A stretch of DNA of 64,000 nucleotides. Origin: Stemphylium vesicarium (lineage: Eukaryota > Ascomycota > Dothideomycetes > Pleosporales > Pleosporaceae). The stretch is taken from assembly GCA_004380135.1 (NCBI GenBank), contig QXCR01000010.1:1-64000 (forward strand), read 5' to 3'. A model generated the notes under the pieces. That model saw only the letters and a list, made by a program, of their open reading frames with translations. It did no database searches and was not told the origin of the DNA. The position numbers and the translations under genes are program-made. Below, piece after piece: positions 34,577 through 46,006 of the stretch (positions are counted from its first letter, which is position 1; every line of letters begins with the position of its first letter).

Positions 34577-35563
34577 ATGTTATCGTCTACTCTCATTGGG
34601 CTCCCCACGGAGATGCTGTTCGCGATAGCTGAATGTTTACCCGTCTCCTCATACACCTCGCTCGCGGTAACATGCCACGCTATGTGCAGCTGACTGGACC
34701 ATCGCCTTTGGGCCGATCTCCGAACAAAAGACGACCAAAAATACATGCAGCTGCTGCCTGGTCTCGCTGCTGGCCCCCTCGAGGCATGCTCGCCATATCA
34801 GTTTCTTCACCATCGCGACGATTGACCACTACTGTCCAGTTTTGGTGCAGACGGGCTAGAAAATTCCTCACGGTCGACATCGTGTGAGATCAAGTTGCCG
34901 AGAATCAGGAATACACGTCTCTACCACGAGCATATCCTCGGAGTCACCCGCGCCAATGTCCTCAAGTTGGTACATCGTACACATCACGACCAGCGCTCTA
35001 TTAACGCGGGAACGTGTATCAGCAGAATGTGTCAGGAATCAAAGGAGATATCGCAAATTACCTTTGGACAAGTTATCCAGATAACAGTGGATTACATGGC
35101 CACCGCAGTCCTCACCACGCCAGCATCACAACCATCCCCGGAGCCTGTCCTTCACGCCAGGTTCCGAGTCAAGTTTGATGCCGATAAACGCATTGCAATG
35201 GTACTGAAGAGATATATCTGGAACTGGTACCGTGGCATGTGGCGCTGCGGTAACAAGGCCCACAATCATGTTAAGGAATTCGACTGCAAACTACGCCAAG
35301 CTACTGGGGCTACGCACAACTCGGATTGCAGATGCTTGAGTGTCGGAAAACAAACAATTTGTAGGGAACGAGTTTCCGGTCTTTGCAAGGTTCAAATTGA
35401 TCTCAAGTTGGTGGATGCAGATACCATGGAGGTCAACTTTTGGACTGTGTTGACGCTCTCAGAAAAGCGGTCGGTAATCTGGGATCTCCGCGAACTCTTC
35501 GAATTGCCTTCACAGCGAGGTAAAGGTGTTGATTCCCAGAGGGACGTTCATGTCATCATGTGA
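34577..35563 (+). pseudogene. F-box protein gene with two in-frame TGA stops
   Basis: One continuous frame of 329 codons is interrupted twice. It begins MLSSTLIGLPTEMLFAIAE, an F-box (LP-E-L--I---L...SYTSLAVTCHAM), and then stops at TGA 34691-34693. In the same frame it resumes LDHRLWADLRTKDDQKYMQLL, which is the RLW-DL continuation normal for fungal F-box proteins. It meets TGA at 34823-34825 and then stays open for 245 codons (CEIKLPRIRNTRLYHEH..., ending in VDSQRDVHVIM). No GT-AG pair of credible length removes either stop. Both could derive from CGA by one C-to-T change. If intact, the protein would recruit a substrate to an SCF ubiquitin ligase. The first stop is followed by CTG, so some readthrough is conceivable, but loss of function is the simpler reading. 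Confidence 0.7.
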
Positions 35564-36572
35564 ACCTTTGCTTTTCCAAATGGGAAATCAGGATCCTCCG
35601 CAATATTCGATATGGTAATCTGGCCTAGCCCGACGGAACGGGACGGTCAGTCGACAGAGCAACCCTCACTGCAATGCACGCACGCTCTATGCAGAAGACA
35701 TGACACTTCCCTTTTTCCCGGCAACATGTACCTAAAAGACAACCAATCGCATACACGGGAGTTCGCATCACCTCGCAAAACCTTTGCCGAACACCTCCAA
35801 CCACGCCGCCCGACCTTCTCCCCTCCCTCCTTGCAACACTTCCCTCTTAACACGCCATCACCTCGCATTCCCTTCCACCCTACCGCAATCCTCATCGCCA
35901 CTTCGCTCACGGTATCTCGGTGTCCTGGTACCAACATCGAATCAACTCTCAAACAAAAGAGAGCGCAATACAAACACGACCTTTCACAACCTCCAAAAGA
36001 CCAACAGATCGCGCATATGAAGAATTTACGATGCGGATACAAGGACCCAGATCGACATGGGTAACTGTACGGTGAGGGTGAATTTCGATGCCAGTGCAGG
36101 CCCCATAAGCAATGGCCACCATACACCTTTTAGTACGACACTTGCCTCACACATAGATAAGAAGACAAAATGGAAATTTGTTATAATATACTGGTATCTC
36201 AATCGGCAAAAAAGCCAAATCTGCGAGCTGGGAATATCGCGTGCCTGCTCGTATGTGCTGCTGCTGCTGCTGCTGCTGCTGTTGCTCATGGAGAAGTCGA
36301 TCGACAAGTACACGTACCGCCCTGTCCCCATGTATGCCATCGTAATCCGTCAAAACCCTCCAGATACCTAGGTAGCAAAAGGGTACAATACAAAAACAAC
36401 CAGAAGAGGAAGAGAAAAGAGAAAAAAAATTCGCCTGATGTAAACGCCCATTGTCGCACCGATCAAGCATCAAAACAGGCCAGCAGACACACGTTTACAC
36501 ACGCAGAAACACAGCGACTCGGGTATCCCTTCCTCCCGCAGCCTCACCACCACGCCCACGCACACATCATCA
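35564..36572. other. Convergent 3' region with CTG repeat
   Basis: About 1 kb between the F-box locus and MOT1, which converge. Open frames here are C/P-rich and lack motifs. It holds the (CTG)8 tract at 36258-36281 and an A-rich run near 36415-36430. Confidence 0.4.
36258..36281 (+). repeat. (CTG)8 trinucleotide repeat
   Basis: Eight perfect CTG units followed by TTG, in non-coding sequence downstream of MOT1. Confidence 0.85.
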
Positions 36573-39500
36573 TCAAGTCTTCATCTTGCCCAAAAACCCA
36601 TCAAGATCAAACTCCTCCTCATACTGCCGCTCATCCCAGAGATCGCCCAGCTCATCCAAGAAGCCCTTCTTGCCCTTCTCTCGCAGCGCACCCGTCGCAT
36701 CCACAGCGTCGTTTTCATCGATGCCGGTACCGGTGTCGTCTTTTGCGTTCGAGGGCGGAGCCGGCAGGGCAGCGGGATCGTTCGAGTCGGCGGAGACATT
36801 GAAGAGGTCGAGAATCTGGTCTGTTTGCATAGACTGCAGGCCGGCGTTTTGCTGGTTTACGACGGTGGAGGCAACGTCTATTTTGAAGCGTTGGAGGCTG
36901 TTGGGGAAATGTTAGTGGGATTGTTGTTTTTTTTTTGGGGGGGGGGGGGGGACGGAGAAGGGAAGGGGGGATGCGGATACGTACTTTAGGATCTTTTCTT
37001 CCAGGGTACCACGCGTTACGATGCGGTAGACGTTTACTACCTTCTTCTGACCGATACGATGAGCGCGATCCATGGCTTGGATATCTTTCTGTGGGTTCCA
37101 GTCGTGCTCGACGAATATGACGGTGTCGGCTCCAGTCAAGTTGAGGCCGAGACCTCCGACGCTGGTGGTTAGGAGGAGGACGTCGTAGGAGGGATCAGTG
37201 TTGAACTTGTTGACGATTTCTTGGCGCTTGGTCGCTTCGACGCCACCGTCTAGACGCATGAATTGTACGGATGGCAGCAGCTTTTCGAGCACGTTGTGTT
37301 GGACCATGTCGAGCATCTCCTTCATTTGGCAGAAGACGAGGGCGCGGTGCTGGGATACGGCTTCGGGGAGGTCGCCGTTTGTGTTGGCTGACTTGTCGTC
37401 TACCACGTCCGAGGCGCCGATTCCGCAGTCTACAAGCAGATCCTTGAGTGCTCCGAGCTTTGGTGCGTGCGCAATGTCGTCAATGGTGGTGTTGTTCTTC
37501 TTGAGATATTGCTGGGTTGGCTCGTAGGCCTTGTTGGTGGGGCCCTTGACAACGAGAGAAGGCGAGTTGCATAGCTTCTTCATGTATTGCAGAGCTTGGA
37601 ATATGTGCTGCTTGCTTTCGCGATCGGCGTTACCGGCCTTGGACTGTATCTCCCTGCCTTGGCGCTTGGTGAAGTCGTCGAAGAGGTTGCGCTGAAGCTC
37701 GGAAAGGTCGCAGTAGTAGTTTTGCAGGATCTTCGGCGGCAGATCATCCAACACTTCTTCTTTGAGACGGCGGAGGAGAAAAGGAAGCACTTGCTTGTGT
37801 AGAGCTTCGATGGCCAGGGCACCACGCTCCTGCTCCTTTGACGAGCTCTTCGCAAATCGAGAGGCAGCAATGGGCTTGGCAAAGCGCTCCTGGAAGACCT
37901 TCTCCGTACCAAGGAAGCCTGGCATGAGGAAGTCGAACAAGGACCAAAGTTCAAGGACATTGTTTTGAATAGGTGTACCGGAAAGGATGAGACGGTGATT
38001 CGACTGGAATTGCTTGACAGCTTGGCTGGTCTTTGACTTTGAGTTTTTGATCAAGTGACCCTCGTCGAGAACGCAGTAATTCCAGTTGATGGGCTTGAGG
38101 ATGTCGGCATCGTTGCGGCAAATGTCGTAGGAAGTAATGACGATATCCACCTTGTCGAGGTCATTCCTGTACTGACCGCGAATGGGCGGTGATCCCACAT
38201 ATGCGACACAGCTGAGGAAAGGCGCGTATTGGCGGATCTCCTGCTGCCAGTGACCAGACAGCGTGGGCGGACATACGATGAGAGACGGTAGACGCCTGAA
38301 GTTTGGATCTCCAGTCTTGGCAAACTCGTCTGCTCGGATGTGATGGTCACTTGCCACCATGCAGAGTGTTTGCAGAGTCTTGCCGAGACCCATGTCGTCG
38401 CAGAGGATGCCGTGGAGGTTGTATCGGTTAAGGAACGCCAGCCAGTTGACACCGTCTTGCTGATATGAACGAAGCGTCGCCTTGATGCCGACTGGGATCT
38501 CGAAAGGCTCCACCTTCTTCGCGTCGAGCATTTGAGCAACAAACTTGCGCTCTCGGTCTCGTCCCTTGAGTAGAGAGTCTGGGAGGCCCGGTGGATCAGG
38601 AATGCCAGACTCAAGCGGTACGAGCTTGACGAGCGTGGCAAAGCTGGTGGTGGCTAGTAACCGGACGTCGTTGTCTGAATCGCTCATACGTCCGAGGACA
38701 GGAGTAATGAGGAAGATGACATATGGCAAGATTGCGTCTTCCATGACGTGGATGAGATGGTAGATGCACTCGATTGCTCCTTGACGGCCATGCGGGTTGC
38801 CACCGTCGCTGATGGTTGGCAGCACGCGCTCGACCAGCATTGTAATACCCTCAACAGACATTACACTGCAAATAGTCGCAAAACATTTGGCAGCTGCGTA
38901 CCGCAAGACGTACAGCTCGCTTTGCAAAGCCTTGGCGATGAGTGGGAGAAGTTCCTTGACGAAGTCTCTTACGCTTGGGTGAAGCTTGCCTACCAAAGCG
39001 CGTAGAGTCGACAGTCCATCGACGACTTCTTGACCAAACGTGTTATCCTCATCAAAAATGCGGCCAGGAAGGGCCGCCTCAGTAAACGCTTCCTTGATTG
39101 GTCGTTCAATAAGATCCCTCAGAATGGGTACCTTGTCGAAGATGTCAGCACCGAATCTTTCGACGACCTGCTCCAGGCCCTCGCGCGCGCCGCGTTTGGT
39201 GATCCTGGCAGCTCGTGCATCTTCTGCCCATTGAGCAGCGTCGGGATGGTCGCGTATATCTTCGTCCTTCTTCAGGGTGAGAATGCCACTCTTGATGCTC
39301 GACTGCGGGCGGAACTCGGGTGTTTCGGCTGTCTCCATGCAGTAGAACTTGACCAGATTGCCGACGACCTTGTTGACGACAACTGTCCGCTTGGTGTTGA
39401 CTAGGTGGACTACGTACCCGGCAACAGCAGCCGCAGAACGCCTTTGTAGCTCGACGTTGTGCTCCTTCTTGACACTGTCCATCATGGCCTTGATGGGCGC

Positions 39501-42500
39501 TGATGGCTTCTTCGGGGGCGAGTTGAGTGCGACGAGGGCTCCAGCAGCGGCGGCCTTGATCCGGACATCACGCTCTTCCTTGATGTCTTTGGCTTCTTGA
39601 ATGCTGGATTCTACTTCCTTGCGCGTCGTTTCCAGGTTGGCTGCCGCGACCAAACGAGCTGAAGGTGTCATGGCCTTCTTGAGCTTCTCGTATTGCACGG
39701 TAACCAACTTTTCCGCGTCTGCAACTCCGAAAGCATAGTGATTCGTGAATGGCAGGCCCTGGACGATAGTTGAAAGGTTCGGCAGATTCTGCACATGTGC
39801 TTCTTGGAAGATGTTTATCAGCGACTGACATTGCGTCCGGACGATTTGCAACTTTGGTACGAGATCTTCGTAAGCCAGCGGCCTCTCGCCCTCGACCATA
39901 GGCAGCAAGTTCTGAACGAATGAATCAGCCAGCGCATCCTTGGTCGCCAGGTTCTTTCCAAACTCTTCGATGATGATCGCGGCCGTCAACTGGGTCGTAG
40001 AGTTGGGTGAAGACAGCGGGGCCAACAGCCTAGACTTGAAAGCCTGAAGTCTCGACTCTTCAGGCCAAGCACCCATTGCTGTGCCGAGGGCTTGGGCTGC
40101 AGAGGTCCTGGATCGGATCATCACATCTGCTCCGATGAGTTCCAGATCGCCAGTAATCATGTGTCCGTCGACGTTGTGGGACAGGGATGGTGTTGGCGTC
40201 GACAAGTCATCTTTTCCGTGTCGTGACTTCTTCCTTCTCTTTTGAGCTGGTTCGCCGCCGTCTGGAGGCGTCGACTTGCGGCTTGCCTCACCGTTGGGTG
40301 GGGGGCCCATGGCTTGCCCTGAAGGCTTGATAAGCAACGACTTGTCCAAGGAAATTGGGTGGCGAGAGACTCCGATAGGTGTAAGGGTGAGAGGGACGAT
40401 GGCATCTAGTACAGATTCGAGATGAGCGGGTAATTGGTCACCTAGACTTGCAACCACAGCCTTCCAGAGCTGGAGGGAAAGTTTCAAGACGCCTTCGTTA
40501 CGCTCTAGCAGAATGTTCTGGAACACCAACTGCAACGCCTTGCTGTCTATCCAGCTATCTGAGTCGCCGCTCTGAATGTCAAGGAAAGTGATAAGGGCAC
40601 GTAGAACAGCCGCACGAACGCTTGTAATGGTATGTCGGAGGAAGGGGAAGAGCCGAGGTACCAATTCGTGAAATGATTGGGTCGGATCTTGGCGAGCGTT
40701 CGCTTGCATTGCCTCCAAAACTTGAGGAAAGCCGCAAAGTTTGGCCAACAAATCCATGATGAAGCCAGTACTAGCGCTGAGATCGTCCTGTAAGCTGGAC
40801 AGACACGACCAGACGACATTCATCAATCCTTCAAGTGCCTTGGGTCGCATCTCAATGAATTCCTTTACGACGGGTATCAGTGTTGCGGCACTAATAGCTC
40901 GAACGTCGTCGTCGTCATTGCTCAGACCGTTCATGACTGCAGCGAGTACTCCATCCATCAAAGTACCATCCTCGAGTAAAAGGTCGTTTCGTACAGCGAC
41001 CAAGTACCGCAAACCAATCATACCGCCTTGGCACAGAGCCCATGGCGCACTGAGGGGGTTTGTGTCGACGGGCATGTCCTGGTTCATGATCAATCGATTG
41101 AGGACTTGGAAAGTCGCCAGTACGTTCTCGCCCGACATGTACTGCAGCAAGGAGCCGAGAGCTTGTCCGGCTGTCTCCCGAATTGGCGCAATGACGTTGT
41201 CGCCAGTAAAGTCGGCAAAGCGATCGAGCATGAAGACGCATATCATGCGACATGCCAGGTCGTTGAGCCACCGCTGGTTGAGCTGATCGTTTTCGGTACG
41301 ACTGAGGCCTTTCCGCCTACCCGCTCCGCCACCGTGTATGCGAAGGATTTCTCGAAGACCCATGGCGGCACCATGACGCACCTCCCAGGTGAAGTCGAAA
41401 AGCTCTACGGCAAGATATGAACATACGCGTTCGAATGGCCACTCTAACCCAGCCTCTTCGGCCTCTGTTTGGAAAGATGACTTTTCTGGTACAGGCGCGC
41501 CCTTGAACTCCTTGACCATCTTGGCGTCGTCGTCCCCGCCAGTGCGTTCAAGCGAGAAGTAGTCGTTGGTGCCATCACCGTCGTCGCCGTTTTCCGACTT
41601 TTCAAACTTCAGAGCAACTGGATGTGGGCGAGTAGGCGTCTCTAATGGATCTGCTTGGGAGTCTTTTCGCGAGCTTGCGTTGAAATCAACGATTTGGACT
41701 TTGTTAGCGCCTCCGGCTGCATTCTTCTTCGCCTTGCGTTTGAGAGCGTTTTGTTGGCGTTTGCTCAGTCCTTGGCCGTTGGGTGTAGCCAAAGGAGGGG
41801 ATCCGGCTGTGTTCATACTCTCTGAGCGCGAGACGTTGGTGTCGATGCGGTGTGGAGCGGGTGTCTTCGGACCAGGTGTTTGGGGCATCGTCTCTTGGGG
41901 TGGTGTGAGATCCTCGACCCATGCGCCCTCAAAACCAAGCCGCTTCAGCAGAGTGCTCTTCTGGTATTCCAAGCGCTCGGCAGGATCCATGGCCGCCAGC
42001 TTGTAGTCATGTTCCTTTGCACCGGAAGAGGCCAGGACTTTGCCAAACTTGAGAATGGAAGGCAAGTCGAGGGTAGCAAGATCAAGTCCCTGGGAGAGCG
42101 GTGGCAGGGCGCTATCACCGTTCTCCTCTTTCTTGACTGGAGCGCCGTTGCTGTCCTCTGGCTTGACGTGGCCATTGGACTCTGACTTGATGTCTGAGTT
42201 GCCTGACTCATCTTGGTCGTCGGCGTTAGGGTCAAACCGGTCGGCATTGGCGGCGATGCCTCCGATAGCCTTGGCAGCAGCGACTCGGGTTTCCCAGCTC
42301 TTTGACCGTAAATAGGGAATGACTCTTGTGAGGAGGTTGAATAGTTCATCGGGATGTTGTTTTTGCACGTCGGCTAGCTGGTCGGCTGCTGTGTTCCGAA
42401 TTAATGCTGTGCTGCCTGTCTCGAGGAGCCTTGGCGCGGGTTAGCGAGCAGTCGACAAGGGTGGAGAGGGCAACACCAGGGAGGATGCATGACGATGTGG

Positions 42501-42657
42501 TAGAAATGGCGGATAAATTGTGCCATGATTGCGCGCTCAAAGCAATTCACAATCTTGTACGCGCATGTACTTACGTTACGAGACGGTCCAATCTGGTGGC
42601 ACTATCCAAGCGTTAGCGCGACATGCATGCAGCGATTCGATATGCGACAAACCTCAT
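36573..42657 (-). CDS. MOT1: TBP-removing SWI/SNF ATPase Mot1
   Basis: Four exons, 42657-42653, 42601-42575, 42429-36985 and 36897-36573, give 1933 residues. The N-terminal half is HEAT repeats that grip TBP (TRLDRLVTLLETGST, WETRVAAAKAIGGIA). The C-terminal half is a Snf2 ATPase: motif I DDMGLGKT near residue 1355, the DEGH form of motif II (typical of Mot1) near 1465, and HRIGQKK of motif VI near 1800. Mot1 uses ATP to strip TBP from DNA and so redistributes it between promoters. The last exon restores NLQRFKIDVASTVV, a conserved Mot1 block. Exon 1 is only 5 nt (ATGAG) and exon 2 only 27 nt; together they give MSATRLDRLVT. The last intron carries a T10-G15 run. The size is usual for the family. 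Confidence 0.93.
36926..36951 (+). repeat. T10-G15 homopolymer pair in MOT1 intron 3
   Basis: Ten T followed directly by fifteen G inside the last MOT1 intron (C15-A10 on the coding strand). It is a slippage-prone site and a place where assembly length may be wrong. Confidence 0.8.
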
Positions 42658-45600
42658 GCTGGGCAAACAAGTCGACGGTTGTTTTGGCAAGCGGAGCGCA
42701 ACCAGAAAAATTAGAAATTACTAGGCGCCCGCAGGCGAGGCCATCGAAGCACTGCTCACGGCGAGTGGCTTGCAGACGGGACAGTCAGAGCAATTGGGGT
42801 TGGATCACGTGACGGAGTGGTAACTCGATGCGGTGCCGGGAGCGCGTCGGAGAAGGTGGGCTGCGGGCCTATCTAAGAGAATGAACAGGTCATTAAGTAG
42901 GCTGGATCACCACCAGGAACGGGCTAGTCGAGTGGCCCGTGCATGCCGTTTCAGGGAGCAGAGGGAAATTTTTTGCGACCACAACGGCGCCGACGAGCGC
43001 GACCAACACGAATTGTGCTGCTGGCCTTCGTGTCATCACGGCCTTGCAATCTGTCTGCGCTGCATCTCTGATGCTTGTTGCGCGCGCCGTCGTGCGCTGC
43101 ATCGGTCGCCGCTTCCTTTGACAAGGTGGCCTCTGCGCCGCACTAGCCCCCATCCATCACCGCCTCATGTGCGCGCGCCAACGCGCCTGCTCAAGCCTGG
43201 AGACCAACTCCACCCATCTTCCATCGTATCCGCAACCATTACCCATGAGTTATTGCGACTCTGTCTGTCCAGCTCGGCATCCTCTTGCCCTTCTTTTTGG
43301 TGTTTCTCTAATCCGCCACGTACCTTCTTCATCGTCGATGATGCGCGTGTCCATTATTGTCACCAGGCTACCATTCTCTGATGCCAGCCTGTCATAGGTC
43401 CCGGTGCTGCGGTGGCTTGTAAGGCTACCAACCGGTAAGCCTTTCACCACTTCTCACTCATTACCGCCTCCGCACTCTGCAAATGGTGCTGCCCTTTCTT
43501 TCTTTCTGCCTGCCTTGTTGCGCGAAATCCGACTCTCTTTCTATGAATATCGAGGCCGGATGCACCGGACGGACCCCCGCGTCGTGAGCGCGTCGTGGAC
43601 AACCTCTCGCTTGGCAACTGATCTACGTGCGCCGCTGCAGCTAGCGCATGCCTGCATCGACATATGCCCTTCAAGCCTCCTCATGTTCCTTCTTCCTGCC
43701 TTATCTTGTCTTTTGGTCCCAGCGCCCTCTCTCCATGGTAACGCAAACCTTCCCCGCAAACACCTTGCCTCCCGTGACCCAATTTTGGACCTGAGTCCAA
43801 CATGCTGGCCAACGCCCTCCGTGCCACGCAATCTGCTTCATCGTGTCATTGGTACCGGGTCCGTGGCTACAGACAGCGGTCCGCTACACGTCCGTGCCTG
43901 ACTATCATCACAAGCCTTATACCGCGAGCGACGCTCCAGCCCGTCGTTCCTGCATCTCCTTTTCGAATCCTGAATGACGCGACACTGGTAGAAAGTATAC
44001 GCTTAGCAGGTACCATATTTCATCGCATCTGCATGCATCCAACGACTTGATGAGTACATCCCTCGCTGCTGCTACTAGTCAGCTCTTCGCTGCATAACAT
44101 TACGACACCAGTCGTCGGAGCCTTTCCGGTATTGCTAAGCATCCACTCTTCGTAATCCGCGCCCAAATGATTGATGGGTCCCAAGGCGCTCACTCCCACC
44201 GTTGCAATCTCGCGGACCATAGTTTTTCCAGACATTCGCATCACCGTCAAAGGTTATCGCATGCGTGTCATCATTGCGCTGACGTCCTTGCTCTCTCGCG
44301 CCGTCACTCGTACGGCCCTTACCAACTCCATCTGCGGACGCCACTCGTATTTCTTGCGACACTTGCACTGCCAAATATTTAACTTTTTACAATATCTTAG
44401 GGTGGGTGTTTGACTTACACGCCGAAAACATACACGCTTCCAGGTCGCATCGCACAAAGGCGTTGCGTTCGAGCACATACCCTTTGGTAAACATCATCGG
44501 AGTTCCTTCATGTCTCAACAAACTCTGCGCAAGACACAGTGCCTACGTCCAGCCCTTTCAAATAGAGGCCGTACGTTTGATTGAAGAGGTAGGAAGTGAA
44601 GGGGAAAGAAGGTGCGACAATAACCCTATCCAGGTGTGGAATTGCAATAAAAAGGCCTTAGACCACCATTCCTCCTGTCAAAGACTGCTGTATCCTCCGA
44701 TGAGTGAACATGATACTTGTAGCGCCTTTAAGTAGTTGCTCTCTCTCTCTTTCCTTCGTATACGTATTCGCATCCGCGCTCGCTAAAAAAATAATAGGGA
44801 GACAACTGCTTCTCCTTAGGGTGCCGAGTTTTGCGTGTGACCAGTCGCATGTTCCCGGGTGGCAGCGGACTTGCCATTGGAAAGAAATCAAGGAGGCAAC
44901 CATTGAGTTCTATCCTTCGGACAAATGTCTCCGCAAAACTCGCGGCCATTATAAAGCGATTACTATTCTCTGCCGCTCTATAGCTATGGTGGCAAGGTAG
45001 AGCGCTGAGTTAAGGGGCTAGTATATACACTAGACTAGCACCATGAGCTACGGTCCCAGGCCCGGTTCGCGTAAAACGACCATCAAAAGGACGCGACATA
45101 TGGGGTTCTGCTGGCCATGTGGCGGTGATTACGTGCGTTGGTTGGTGCTCTGCATCAGGCTGCATAAGACATGAGTACAAAAATTGCGACAGGAGCTGAG
45201 CATGGTCTGAAAAGAGCACAACGGTCTCTGTGAGCGTTCTAAACATGTGGGACCGCCGCCTTCCATTTTGAACCCTTGCCCACCAGGCCGAAGTCTAGAT
45301 GGACTGCCTACATTCGCCTACATTCGCTAATCTCACCCTAGGCGTACCACGTGCGGCTCCCCTTTCCTCCCGCCCTGGTGCCGCCATTGAACTCCCATGG
45401 CCACTGAATGGCGTTGTCGAAGCTCATCAAGCTACTTCTAGGGCAAACGTTAACTCCACCATTTCTCGGCATCTCACCCACCTCTCTTGGAAGGGGGTGT
45501 TGAGTCTCAACACATTCTGCACAGCAATCTGTGACGCATCCAACTATTATGGCAGTCCTTACACGCATGCTCAAGGCAGAGAGTTAATATAGTGTACACT

Positions 45601-46006
45601 CTCTCCTCATTGTATCTTAGGTAGAAAATGTCAGCCTCGCAGCTGCGGCTTTGTTACTCCTACAGATAGACGACGAGGCTCAAGGGCGTGGCAGCTTTAG
45701 AGGTGAGACTTACGTCGACCTTAAATTTTTGGCCCTTCCGAGGTATTCCCAGAGCGCCCAAAGCTAGGGTACGCCACGTTGTCGATCGTACTAGCCCTAC
45801 CAAAAATCTATAGAAACCCTCCATTTACACTTCGCGGGGCCCCTAGCAGAACGGTCGATGGAGCCAGTTAGATGTCCCCTCTATTGCGTATTTCGCATGC
45901 ATATTAGGTCTCGACAGAATACCCGGTTGCTAAATACTCCCACCTGCTTCCGTACCTTGCCCAGCGAGTCCGACTGCGGAAAAGCCTCTCCATAGGCGTG
46001 GGCACC
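42658..46006. other. Long interval without a recognised gene
   Basis: About 3.3 kb upstream of both MOT1 and the CFEM receptor gene. The plus strand is markedly pyrimidine-rich around 43150-43850 and has several overlapping open frames up to 182 codons. All are Arg/Ser/Pro/Cys-rich with no motif or consistent codon pattern. A CT microsatellite (CTCTCTCTCT) lies near 44738. It could be a long promoter or 5' leader, or hold a non-coding RNA; the sequence alone does not decide. Confidence 0.4.

Noticed and set aside
42833..43901. Overlapping open frames up to 182 codons in the gene-free block
   Set aside because: Composition (Arg, Ser, Pro, Cys) follows the C/T-rich DNA in every frame; no conserved block.
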